Of a stretch of DNA of 64,000 bases, positions 18,755 to 27,285 are shown piece by piece. Each line of letters starts with the position of its first letter. The stretch's first letter is position 1. The notes below the pieces were generated by a model. That model had not been told where the DNA came from, searched no databases, and was given only the letters and a program-made list of their open reading frames with translations. A program made the translations under genes and the position numbers. The stretch spans positions 1,364,001-1,428,000 of the forward strand of contig NZ_SDHZ01000002.1 in NCBI RefSeq assembly GCF_004118675.1, in the 5' to 3' direction. This stretch comes from Filimonas effusa (GTDB taxonomy: Bacteria; Bacteroidota; Bacteroidia; Chitinophagales; Chitinophagaceae).

Positions 18755-19887
18755 TTATTTTCTTGACAACAGGAATACGGGGATGTCTACTGATAAGCCA
18801 AGGCTGATACGCCATACAACAACATTATCGGTAACAGCCTGCTGCCCGTCTTTGATCTGCCTTAATGCAGGCGCATACTGGAAACCAAACTTACGGGCGA
18901 TAGGACTGTTTTTCCAGCCATGAACATAAAAAAGTCCCGGGAAGAAGATCTGGCTTAAGGTTATCTTGCGCGGCAGGTCTATTGAATCGTTCTGCCACCG
19001 GAAACTTAAGGCCGCCCCTATATCAACAAGACTAACGAATAGGGAATGAGAAGCCATTGCCTCATCACCTGCCTTACTTGCTTTATACCTGCCCCAGTTG
19101 AAAGAAAAACCAACAGGCGCTGTAACGCCAAAAGAAGCGGCTCCCGATTGATGATCACTGAAGCTTTTTTCTCCCCCAACATATACACCGGGATAAGCGG
19201 CCAGGGTTACAGAACGCTGTGACTTGCGGACTGTTCTGTAAGAATGTGGAGGAGCTGCAAAAGCGGCAACATGATAATTGGTTAATACAAACACCCCCTG
19301 GTTAAAAGCGCCGGTGCCTGCTACCTTCATTCCACAGGAGCCCCACTCCGTCTCATTTTTCCTCGAAAGACTGTCACCAGGAGAGAAAGCAAACTGGAAA
19401 GAAGCAAATCCTGCTTCAACAATATCTGTAGGGATACAAACGCCTTTGTAGTAGAGCTGTGGCGGAATAGGAACGGCCGGCTTTAACTGTTTTTGCTTTA
19501 CCTGGAATACAAGAAAATGCCCTTTCAGTATATCACCCGCACTTCCTATACGCTTATCGGCAATAGAGATCCCGGTAATATTCTTATCATGCAGCAGGTA
19601 TCGCAACAGGAAATAAGCCTGTGCTTCTGCCATCAATATCATGTACTCATTTTCCGGCAACTGAACCGGGGTCTGCAATTCAAATTCTGTTTCCACAAAT
19701 CCGCCGCTCCAGTAAAAGCAGTTATCCAATGGAGCATAATACCATATGCTGTTACCATCCAGTTTTTCACCTGCTACTACTCTGGAAATAATAACAGCAT
19801 CCCCGGGCTTCCTGTAAAAAGGACAAAAGCCGATACCGCCGGTTTTTCCTTGCGGGCATTGAGATACTTGGATACGGTTAACTGCAT
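18755..19887 (-). CDS. Hypothetical protein with N-terminal SH3-like region, apparently frameshifted
   Basis: The long uninterrupted frame has only a TTG start at 19729, which cuts into a domain: upstream in the same frame the text SIWYYAPLDNCFYWSGGFVE is already clearly protein. A good ATG at 19887, 15 bp after the upstream stop, opens another frame (MQLTVSKYLNARKEKPAVSA) that resembles the start of a bacterial SH3 domain but hits TAG at 19777-19779. Joining the two by a -1 shift near the A runs at 19816-19820 and 19825-19828 gives one protein of about 377 aa. Residues after about 120 are beta-rich with no family I recognise. The gene pairs with the membrane-protein gene upstream. It is either a real frameshift, a programmed one, or a sequencing error. 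Confidence 0.6.
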
Positions 19888-19902
19888 AGTACCTGTATTT
19901 TA

Positions 19903-21006
19903 TTAGCCGACCCTTTCTGCCGGCAGCACTCCCGGCATTGAAGCAGGCTGCTCTTTGGAATCCGATGCACGCAACTTTATTACTTTGCTAAGCAGATTAA
20001 ACCAGAAAGGCGCTCCCAGCGATATAGCCAGCGTGGTAATAAGCCATCCCAGGATAGTACCTCCTCTTCCCTCCTGCAACGGATGGAATTGAAGCGGCTT
20101 ATTACCGGCGGGCGTTCCCCTGAAAATGCCGCCCAGCCCCATGATGCCTGAAGACTGGGAAGCATCTTTCACCACAATATCATACGCCTTATCTATGTTC
20201 AGTGCAGCAGTATCTCCCGCTTTCACCTTTTGAATACCTGTAGTAAGTGTATCGTAAACAGGTACCGATTTAGATGCCAGCTGCACAATCTGCTCCCGCG
20301 CAGTTTTATCCTTCGATAGTATCCTGCAAATAGCAATAGCATCCACATTAAAGATGATGGCAATAGCAAGGCCTATAATAAAAAGCAACGTTTGCGCCTG
20401 CCTTTTATACCATTCGCTGACACTGCTCATGGTTTCGTTGAACCATTTCTCCAGGCTTGCCTTAAACTTCTCCAGGTCGTTTTGCGCATCATAAAAGAGT
20501 TGCTTAAGATATTCGAGCGTTTCAGGATCTATGGACGCAGAAGTTTTACTGCCGCCTGTACCTGCAAACACAGCAGGTGTTTCTTCAAGTGTTCGCTGAA
20601 TAAGCGTCATCTGCGGCTCCTGGCCTTTATAATTTCCCCTGAGCAGCTGAATGACTACGGCAGAAAAAGTATCCGCAGCGATATAGGATGGTTTGTTCTT
20701 CCAGCTGCTCCGCGAAAGGTATTTAATGGCAGGATGCGTATAAAACACCTTACTTACGCTCGACTCAGGAAGGGGACAGAAAAAATGCCGCACATTGGCA
20801 ACAACATGCTCCCAAAAGCGATACAATAAACCGGATCGGCCTTTTTTCCTGTCGTCGAGCAATACCCTTATCGCTTTTACAAGCATCCTGGCCCTCAGAT
20901 CCAGAAAACGGGCAATCAGCTCCTGTACAATAGTAGCCAGCAAGCTATACAGCAGGAATATAAACAGCAGCCCTATGAATACTTCGAATGCAACGTTCTG
21001 AAACAT
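19903..21006 (-). CDS. Conserved hypothetical membrane protein with three transmembrane segments
   Basis: A 367-aa protein with a hydrophobic N-terminal segment (FIGLLFIFLLYSLLATIVQE), a second at about 205-225 (TLLFIIGLAIAIIFNVDAIA) and a third near 325-345 (ILGWLITTLAISLGAPFWF). A long charged region lies between the first two. I do not recognise the family by name; similar three-segment proteins occur in Bacteroidota genomes. It is the first gene of a probable two-gene unit with the SH3-like gene, whose ATG lies 15 bp after this stop. The gap 21007-21196 upstream holds no gene and is AT-rich near 21100-21135, fitting divergent promoters. Confidence 0.72.
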   Translation of the reverse strand: MFQNVAFEVFIGLLFIFLLYSLLATIVQELIARFLDLRARMLVKAIRVLLDDRKKGRSGLLYRFWEHVVANVRHFFCPLPESSVSKVFYTHPAIKYLSRSSWKNKPSYIAADTFSAVVIQLLRGNYKGQEPQMTLIQRTLEETPAVFAGTGGSKTSASIDPETLEYLKQLFYDAQNDLEKFKASLEKWFNETMSSVSEWYKRQAQTLLFIIGLAIAIIFNVDAIAICRILSKDKTAREQIVQLASKSVPVYDTLTTGIQKVKAGDTAALNIDKAYDIVVKDASQSSGIMGLGGIFRGTPAGNKPLQFHPLQEGRGGTILGWLITTLAISLGAPFWFNLLSKVIKLRASDSKEQPASMPGVLPAERVG

Positions 21007-21196
21007 AAAAACAGGTTTAGGATCGCGGCCCGACCGGTCCGTTTGGTTAATATCAAAGCTTCATGGGTAGGAGAGTGTGAAAGTATTCCAACGAACGCAT
21101 ATATAAAAGAAAATATTTAAAATAATTATTATTTGGCGGCCCGTATCGCCCTCACAGCTTAAATTTCAGGCTTCTCCAACCAATTAGCGGTGTCAG

Positions 21197-22507
21197 TTGT
21201 TGATGCCGTATATGTGGAGAATTCTCTTGTTACCGTTGGCCGGAACCATGCTGGGTGCGGGCGGATGCCGTTCGCAGGAGCCGGCCCCGTCGTTATACAC
21301 AACGGAACAGCAACTGATAAAGCATATCACCGACTCTGCCCATCATTTTGAACGCTCCGGAAATAAGGCCAAAGCACTGCATTATCATAAGCGCGCCCTC
21401 GCAATTGCAGAAAAGAAACATTTACCCGAACAGGAGGCAAAATCACTTACACATATTGGCAGAATCATCAGTAATGAAGACGGCAAAGAGGGACTGGGCC
21501 ATCTATACAAGGCATTGAACATTGCCAGGTCCATCAATCACCACGCCCTTCAGGCCGACATTTATGCCGGCATTTCGGCAGTCTACAAACAACAGCAGCA
21601 GTACGAGAAAGCATTACATGCCCTTGAATTGCATAACCTGTATGCCGACAGCCTCCTTGCCATTAACCAGGCAAGAGAACTGGCCCAGCTTAAAAAAAAT
21701 GAGTATAGAAAAAGAGAACGCGACATCTCGCTCACCATCACCATTACCATCATTTTTATCCTGGCCATCATAACCTATTATTTCCAGCGCACGAGAAAGC
21801 TTAACAGCAGGCTTCATACCTCTATCCAGGTAAGAGATAAGCTGTTCTCCATTCTGGCCCACGACCTGCGCGGCCCCGTGAATAATGTGGTATCCGTACT
21901 GCAGCTGATGGAAGATGACCCACTGCCCGAACCCGAACAACGACGCATGAACCGCCTGCTCATCAAACAATCCGAGTCGCTCGCCACCACTATAGATTCC
22001 CTCCTGCAATGGTCTTCTAACCAGCTTAATGGAATTAAAACAACGGCATCCTGCTTCTCTCCTTCTGAACTGATAGATAAAGTACTGCTACTGGTTGAAG
22101 GACAAACAAGATCTAAAACATTAACGGTGAATAACAGGGTCTCCCGCCAATTCAGTGTGTTGGCCGATCCGGATCACTTCGATCTTATCATCCGTAACCT
22201 GCTGTCAAACGCTATCAAATTCTCACATGAGGGCGGCAGCATAGAAATAGGAGCAACTTCCGGCAATGGCAGCATCACGTTTTCTGTAACAGACCATGGC
22301 ACAGGTATCAGTCCCGACGATCAGAAGAAGTTCGGGGAAAGTAATATGGAAACTAATTTCGGCACATCCGGAGAAAAAGGAAACGGGTTAGGATTGTTGT
22401 TAGTGAAAGACTTTGTACAGGCAAATCATGGCCGCATATGGTTGACCAGTAAAAAAGGCGAAGGCACTACCTTCTATTTCTCGCTGAAAGCCGCACCCAC
22501 AAAGTAA
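21197..22507 (+). CDS. TPR-containing sensor histidine kinase
   Basis: A 436-aa membrane histidine kinase. An N-terminal export signal (WRILLLPLAGTMLGAGGCR, possibly a lipobox at the Cys) precedes periplasmic TPR-like helices (about 40-165: KAKALHYHKRALAIAEK, QADIYAGISAVYKQQQQYEKAL). One membrane span follows (ISLTITITIIFILAIITYYF, about 176-195). The kinase has HisKA with His222 (SILAHDLRGPVNN) and an HATPase domain (NLLSNAIKFSHEGGS, DHGTGISPDDQKKFG, GNGLGLLLVKDFV). No response regulator lies beside it, so the partner is elsewhere. TPR kinases of this layout are common in Bacteroidota. Met3 or Met6 could be the real start. Confidence 0.88.
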   Translation: MLMPYMWRILLLPLAGTMLGAGGCRSQEPAPSLYTTEQQLIKHITDSAHHFERSGNKAKALHYHKRALAIAEKKHLPEQEAKSLTHIGRIISNEDGKEGLGHLYKALNIARSINHHALQADIYAGISAVYKQQQQYEKALHALELHNLYADSLLAINQARELAQLKKNEYRKRERDISLTITITIIFILAIITYYFQRTRKLNSRLHTSIQVRDKLFSILAHDLRGPVNNVVSVLQLMEDDPLPEPEQRRMNRLLIKQSESLATTIDSLLQWSSNQLNGIKTTASCFSPSELIDKVLLLVEGQTRSKTLTVNNRVSRQFSVLADPDHFDLIIRNLLSNAIKFSHEGGSIEIGATSGNGSITFSVTDHGTGISPDDQKKFGESNMETNFGTSGEKGNGLGLLLVKDFVQANHGRIWLTSKKGEGTTFYFSLKAAPTK

Positions 22508-22596
22508 TGCCCGGCTCAGAATCATTTCCGGATAACTTTCACCGCTGTAAAAAGAATGGCACGATTCTTTTATTTCCACTGCACAAAACGGAAATC

Positions 22597-22767
22597 ATGC
22601 AATCAAATCAATCAACAGCCACGGCAAACAATTTAACAGAAGAAACATGGACCATGCGCGACATGATCCAGAAATTTGGTCTTACACAGGCAGAGATCCT
22701 GGAAGCCGTAAAAGAAGTAGGCACCAACAAAGCCAGGCTGGAAGCCTATTTATCCGAAAGGCAATAG
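22597..22767 (+). CDS. DUF3606-like small protein
   Basis: A 56-aa protein. The start at 22597 (MQSNQSTATANNLTEETW) is preferred to 22507, because the first 30 codons of the longer frame overlap the kinase stop and look non-coding. The core TMRDMIQKFGLTQAEILEAVKEVGTN reads as a helix-turn-helix-like two-helix unit as in DUF3606, a family of short proteins common in soil bacteria with no known function. It lies 16 bp before the CorA gene. Confidence 0.72.
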   Translation: MQSNQSTATANNLTEETWTMRDMIQKFGLTQAEILEAVKEVGTNKARLEAYLSERQ

Positions 22768-22783
22768 CCATAACCACACAAAT

Positions 22784-23689
22784 ATGGTCCGGAAGCTGGC
22801 AGAAGGCGCACATCTTAATTATGAATGGATAGACCTGTTAGATCCATCGGAAGAGGACCTGCAACAGGTAGCACAGCAATACGGCCTGCATGAAGCATCA
22901 GTAACAGACGCCATGCAGGCCGACCATATCCCCAAGTACGAACGGGTAAAAGACTACACATTTATTATTCTCAGGATCTATAGCCCCGACGAGCATAACG
23001 ACGAAGCAGATACCGTTAAAGAGCTAACCAATAAGATTACCATCTTCATTTCCCAAACCTACATTATTACCATACACCGGAAAGAATGGCCGGTGCTGGA
23101 AAGGATAAGCTCCCAACTGGTTAAAAAAGGAGAATGTAAAAAATCGGCCCACGTATTAAATGAGATCGTGAAGGCCGGGCTTTTAACCTTTGACGTACCA
23201 GGAACAAAACTCACAAAACACATCGAGCATTTCGAAGAACATATCTTTCTCAAAGACAGGCGTTCAGCAATATTGAAGGGCCTGTATTTTATGAAACGGC
23301 GCGTAGACGTATTAAGGCGGGTCTTACTTTTAAGCTCCGATATTGTAGAGAATATAGATCCGCCAGGCAGCGGCAATGCCTATACGCGCGATGTAAGAGA
23401 CCTGTATATTAAACAGCAAAGCTTGTTCGAATCCCTGTTCGAGAACACCAATCATCTTTTGAACATCTATTTCAACATTTCCGCCCACAAGACAAACGAG
23501 ATCATCCGTGTATTGACCATCTTCTCCGTATTCTTTTTACCACTCACCTTTATCGCAGGCATCTATGGTATGAACTTCAACTTTATGCCCGAGCTGAAAT
23601 GGAAACAGGGTTACCCTGGCGCCATGTTATTAATGGTAGCGGTAACCCTGTCTATTTATGCCTGGTTCAAAAGAAAAAAATGGCTGTAA
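22784..23689 (+). CDS. corA: CorA-family magnesium/divalent cation transporter
   Basis: A 301-aa CorA homologue. The N-terminal cytoplasmic alpha/beta domain (about 1-120) and long helical stalk (about 125-235) are followed by two membrane helices at the C-terminus. The diagnostic loop motif GMN is present in IAGIYGMNFNFMPEL, between TM1 (VLTIFSVFFLPLTFIAGIYG) and TM2 (GAMLLMVAVTLSIYAWF). The C-terminus is basic (KRKKWL), as usual. It forms pentamers that carry Mg2+ (some also Co2+/Ni2+). It ends 10 bp from the convergent dehydrogenase gene. Confidence 0.93.
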   Translation: MVRKLAEGAHLNYEWIDLLDPSEEDLQQVAQQYGLHEASVTDAMQADHIPKYERVKDYTFIILRIYSPDEHNDEADTVKELTNKITIFISQTYIITIHRKEWPVLERISSQLVKKGECKKSAHVLNEIVKAGLLTFDVPGTKLTKHIEHFEEHIFLKDRRSAILKGLYFMKRRVDVLRRVLLLSSDIVENIDPPGSGNAYTRDVRDLYIKQQSLFESLFENTNHLLNIYFNISAHKTNEIIRVLTIFSVFFLPLTFIAGIYGMNFNFMPELKWKQGYPGAMLLMVAVTLSIYAWFKRKKWL

Positions 23690-23699
23690 CGGCCTAACA

Positions 23700-24569
23700 T
23701 TAACCGTTGATAATACTGCCGCCGTTCGGATGAAGCACCTGCCCATTCATAAAAGCGCCATCTTTCCCCGCAAGAAAAACATAACAGGGCGCTATCTCCA
23801 CAGGCTGGGCAGGACGCTGGTAGTCCAGGTCTTTACCAAAAGAAGCAACCCGCTCACCATCAAAAGAAGAAGGGATCAACGGCGTCCACACAGGTCCCGG
23901 TGCCACCGCATTTACCCTGATACCTTTCTTGATAAGCGATTGAGCCAGGCTTCTCGTATACGATACAATAGCCCCTTTTGTAGAAGAATAATCTATAAGC
24001 GTCTCATTACCCTTATATGCCGTAACAGAAGTAGTATTGATGATACTGCTACCCTCTTTCAAATAGGGTAGCGCATGCTTCACCAGGTAAAACTGGGAGA
24101 AAATATTCGTTTCAAAAGTATTGCGTAACTGCTCTTCGGAGATGTCTTCTACACTCTGCTGCGGGTACTGCACTGCAGCGTTATTCACAACTATATCAAG
24201 ATGGCCGAATGCATCGATCGTCTGTTGAATGGCTTGTTTGTTATTCTCTTCAGAACGAAGGTCGGCCGCGATCAACAGCACAGATTTGTCATACCGCTCC
24301 TTGATAATATCAGCGGTTTGCCTGGCGTCGTCATGTTCATCGAGATAAACAATAGCAACCTCCGCCCCTTCTTTGGCAAAAAGTATAGCAACGGCCTTTC
24401 CTATGCCGCTATCCCCTCCGGTTATAATAGCAACTTTACCACGAAGCCTGCCATAACCAGGATCGTCATTATCATAAATAGGCTGAGGATCCATCTGCAT
24501 TTCGGAGCCGGGCTGATGTTGTTGCTCCTGTGGTGGTATATTCGTAGGCATTGCAGTTTTCAGTTCCAT
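23700..24569 (-). CDS. Short-chain dehydrogenase/reductase, general-stress (YdaD/YhxC) type
   Basis: A 289-aa classical SDR oxidoreductase. The dinucleotide motif is TGGDSGIGKAVAI, the structural NNAA motif is VVNNAAVQYPQQS, and the active site has Ser (INTTSVTAYKG) with YSSTK. The 45-residue N-terminal extension ending QPIYDNDDPGYGRLRGK is typical of the group that includes Bacillus general stress protein 39. The substrate is unknown. The upstream minus-strand neighbour is a small acidic protein 37 bp away. Met7 is an alternative start. Confidence 0.9.
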   Translation of the reverse strand: MELKTAMPTNIPPQEQQHQPGSEMQMDPQPIYDNDDPGYGRLRGKVAIITGGDSGIGKAVAILFAKEGAEVAIVYLDEHDDARQTADIIKERYDKSVLLIAADLRSEENNKQAIQQTIDAFGHLDIVVNNAAVQYPQQSVEDISEEQLRNTFETNIFSQFYLVKHALPYLKEGSSIINTTSVTAYKGNETLIDYSSTKGAIVSYTRSLAQSLIKKGIRVNAVAPGPVWTPLIPSSFDGERVASFGKDLDYQRPAQPVEIAPCYVFLAGKDGAFMNGQVLHPNGGSIING

Positions 24570-24606
24570 AAATGTTTAATTATTTTTATTTAGTAAATAC
24601 ATGTGA

Positions 24607-24888
24607 TTAAATTTCGTCTTCTTCATCATCTTCCTCTTCCCATTCTACAAATTCGGTAGTATCATCATCTTCATCAAAATCATCCCCTTCCTGTAAATCG
24701 GGATCAGCAACAACAGCAGGAACAGATTCTTCTGCCGCATCACCATCTGAAATACCCGGCTCTTCAAGCAGGTCTTCCATATCGTCATTCGGGAAATGAG
24801 GCTCATCGGGCCATAGGTCTTCCCGCACTTTCGGATCGTAAAGGCCATCATCTTCCAGACGCGGCTTTCTTACAGGTGTAATACTCAT
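24607..24888 (-). CDS. Small very acidic hypothetical protein
   Basis: A 93-aa soluble protein dominated by Asp and Glu, with a low-complexity C-terminus (FVEWEEEDDEEDEI). The N-terminus is MSITPVRKPRLEDDGLYDPK. Another frame overlaps it (24645-24851), but the acidic frame has the more coherent start and lies 37 bp upstream of the SDR gene on the same strand. I recognise no family. It may accompany the stress dehydrogenase. Confidence 0.6.
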   Translation of the reverse strand: MSITPVRKPRLEDDGLYDPKVREDLWPDEPHFPNDDMEDLLEEPGISDGDAAEESVPAVVADPDLQEGDDFDEDDDTTEFVEWEEEDDEEDEI

Positions 24889-25079
24889 AATGTCGCATTT
24901 AGATTATTTAAAAAAGAGAATTGCCGGCAGGCATATAGCTGAAACTGCAATAATATTATGCCACATTTTAACAGGGTAAATAATGCAAAGGCTGTAGAAG
25001 AAATCACGCATCAAAAAAACGGGCTGCCCCGTAAACAGGCGGTAATTTAAAGGAACGATTTTATTAACACTATCACAAA

Positions 25080-25310
25080 ATGACCAATATGTCTATTGAA
25101 AAAGAACGGATTAAAATCGACTTTACCCGCAGCGACCTTCCTGCCTCCGTTAAAAACTTCAGGCCCGATATCTATCAGGATGAAAATGGCTTTTACTGTA
25201 TTCTTGGAACAGATCCGGCAGAACGGATCATTGGCCGTGGAGATACTGTTGAAAAGGCGCTACAGGAATGGGACAAAAATTACGTGGCCCAAAAAGGCTC
25301 AGGCAACTGA
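25080..25310 (+). CDS. Small hypothetical protein
   Basis: A 76-aa soluble protein (MTNMSIEKERIKIDFTRSDL...). The ENGFYCILGTDPAERIIGRGDTVEKALQEWD stretch is reminiscent of small HicB-like folds in which a strand pair precedes a helix, but no HicA partner is present, so a toxin-antitoxin role is not supported. Its 3' end overlaps the convergent GT9 gene by 12 bp. The start could also be Met4. Function unknown. Confidence 0.6.
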   Translation: MTNMSIEKERIKIDFTRSDLPASVKNFRPDIYQDENGFYCILGTDPAERIIGRGDTVEKALQEWDKNYVAQKGSGN

Positions 25311-26306
25311 TTCCGACCGGCGGTTCAACATACTGTCTACAGCCTGCAATACCAGTTCCAGGTGCGGCTCCTTTGTCCAGTCTATCGTAGTATGAAGCGC
25401 TTTATTAATAGGCCCCCAACGTTCAGGTTCGCCATCCATGCTTATAATGACACTGGGCGTTTGTGTAGCTGCTGCAATATGCGACACACCAGTACAGTTG
25501 GCTACGAGCATAAAAGCATCACTGATCAACGCCCCCATTACACCCAGGCTGGTTGTTCCGGTAAGGTCTATCGCAGGATGCCGCATGCATTTCAATACTT
25601 CCGTAGTAATGTCACGCTCCGCTTCGGTACCGGTGATAACCGCAGTGTAGCCTCTTTCTATACAATAGTCGGCCATCAATGCAAAACATTGCGGTGGCCA
25701 TTGTCGCCACGAGCCCCGGCTGCCGGGATGTATGATAACATAACTTTTTTCTGTCACAGGTATGCATAGATCCTTTGCCTCTTTCCAATCCGCTTCTGAA
25801 ACAGGAAATTCCATCCTATTACCGTCCGAAGGTATTCCCAGGTGATCCATAAGCACCAGGTGTCTTTCTACCTCTGAAATGCCTTGCGGGTATTCTACGA
25901 ACAGCGAAGAATCTACCCTGCTTTCTGCATTATGAAAACCAGCGACATACTTCGCATTAAGACCAGGCAGCAGCGGGTTAACAATGGTGCCGCTGCCCTG
26001 CATCTGCAACAGGAGGTCAAACTGCTCAAACTGCATCCTGGCTTCAAATTCAAGGAAAGCAACTTCATCAAAAGGCTGCTCAGGCAAGCCGGGAAACCCG
26101 GGGAAATGAATAAAGTCGTCAAAATAACCCGGGAACCGTTGCAGCAGTGAAACAGCCCATGGCAATCCAATCAGCGTGATCTGCGCCCGCGGATAGGCCT
26201 TCCGCAATGCCCTTACCGCAGGAATAGCACATAAAAGATCGCCGAGCTGTAACGCCCTGAAAATGGCTATTTTCTTAACCTGGTTTGGTTTTAATACTAA
26301 GCTCAT
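25299..26306 (-). CDS. Glycosyltransferase family 9 (heptosyltransferase-like)
   Basis: A 335-aa GT9 enzyme of GT-B fold. The N-terminal RALQLGDLLCAIPAVRALRKAYP matches the heptosyltransferase start, and the C-terminal half holds IIHPGSRGSWRQWPP and VANCTGVSHIAAATQTPSV, which form the sugar-nucleotide pocket. GT9 proteins move ADP-heptose onto lipopolysaccharide core or other surface glycans. The gene overlaps the upstream GT2 gene by 4 bp, so the two are translationally coupled. It is the last gene of the minus-strand half of the glycan cluster. Confidence 0.9.
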   Translation of the reverse strand: MSLVLKPNQVKKIAIFRALQLGDLLCAIPAVRALRKAYPRAQITLIGLPWAVSLLQRFPGYFDDFIHFPGFPGLPEQPFDEVAFLEFEARMQFEQFDLLLQMQGSGTIVNPLLPGLNAKYVAGFHNAESRVDSSLFVEYPQGISEVERHLVLMDHLGIPSDGNRMEFPVSEADWKEAKDLCIPVTEKSYVIIHPGSRGSWRQWPPQCFALMADYCIERGYTAVITGTEAERDITTEVLKCMRHPAIDLTGTTSLGVMGALISDAFMLVANCTGVSHIAAATQTPSVIISMDGEPERWGPINKALHTTIDWTKEPHLELVLQAVDSMLNRRSESVA

Positions 26307-27280
26307 AGGAATAATACTTTATAGCGTACAGCACCATATATCGTCCAATAAATGGATAGGAAAGGAATAAGCAGTGAAGTGCAGATCATTTCCATTACAT
26401 GACTGAAATTGCGTGAAGTGGTTCGTAAACGTTTATAAATAAATCCCGCTGTCAGGAAAGCCCATCCGCCTAACGCCACAAGCGAAGCCGTATATAAATG
26501 GCCAAAAGCCAGCACTACCAACAGCAGCAAACAAAACAGGATCCCATAATAACGCCATTGAGGTCCGCGGCTTATTTTCTTGCGGTACAATGATGGATAT
26601 TTTTTATACAACAGGGCGTTATAAAGGCTCTTACGTTGTTCTTTTAAACTTACTCCCCACGAAGCAGGGCGCACCGGGTGAATTACCCTGGCGTCTTCTA
26701 CTTTATACACCGGTATCCCATTATCGATAAACTTAAACTCCAGGTCACTGTCTTCCCGCCAGGCGGTTTCAAACGCCTCATCAAAACCACCTGCCTGTAC
26801 AAGAGCAGTCCTGGAACAGGCACAGTTTGCTGTAATAAAATCAGCAGAAGAAAGCTGTGCAACATTTTGTTCGTAATCTGTTGGTACCGGGCTCACCGGA
26901 ACGGTAACCTTCCCTGTAAAAGCTATGCGCGCTACTCCGTATGCCTTGTAAGCATTGATATAGGCGCCTAGAAAACCAGGATCAGGAATACAATCATCAT
27001 CGGTGAATACCACAAGTGGCGCTTCCGCCATTTGCCAGCCCAGGTTACGGGCAGCTGCAGGCCCCCTTTTAACAGGCAATGAATAGCAATACAACTGAGT
27101 ATGGCCCCGGTCGCGGTATTGACGCACCAGCCGGCAGCTGGCTTCATCCAAACCATCGGTTACAATAATAACCTGGTACCGGCCGGCTGCCAGCCGCTGG
27201 CGTAAAAGCGCCTGCAAACATTTTTCAAGAAGCTGCGGCCTTTGCCAGGTTGCTACAACAACAGAAACTTCAGGTTTCAT
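26303..27280 (-). CDS. Glycosyltransferase family 2
   Basis: A 325-aa GT-A glycosyltransferase. VSVVVATWQRPQLLEKCLQAL is the nucleotide-binding start, VVFTDDDCIPDPGFL holds the DxD motif, and WREDSDLEFKF is the acceptor/catalytic-base region. Two hydrophobic stretches near the C-terminus (FCLLLLVVLAFGHLYTASLV and further on) suggest membrane attachment. It lies 5 bp after the carbamoyltransferase gene and overlaps the GT9 gene by 4 bp. The transferred sugar is unknown. Confidence 0.9.
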   Translation of the reverse strand: MKPEVSVVVATWQRPQLLEKCLQALLRQRLAAGRYQVIIVTDGLDEASCRLVRQYRDRGHTQLYCYSLPVKRGPAAARNLGWQMAEAPLVVFTDDDCIPDPGFLGAYINAYKAYGVARIAFTGKVTVPVSPVPTDYEQNVAQLSSADFITANCACSRTALVQAGGFDEAFETAWREDSDLEFKFIDNGIPVYKVEDARVIHPVRPASWGVSLKEQRKSLYNALLYKKYPSLYRKKISRGPQWRYYGILFCLLLLVVLAFGHLYTASLVALGGWAFLTAGFIYKRLRTTSRNFSHVMEMICTSLLIPFLSIYWTIYGAVRYKVLFL

Positions 27281-27285
27281 AACAA

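Noticed and set aside
22507-22596. Upstream extension of the DUF3606-like gene
   Set aside because: The extension overlaps the kinase stop and has non-coding composition; the internal ATG at 22597 gives the family's normal length.
25080-25310. HicB-type antitoxin
   Set aside because: No HicA toxin gene is adjacent and the resemblance is only a general strand-helix pattern.
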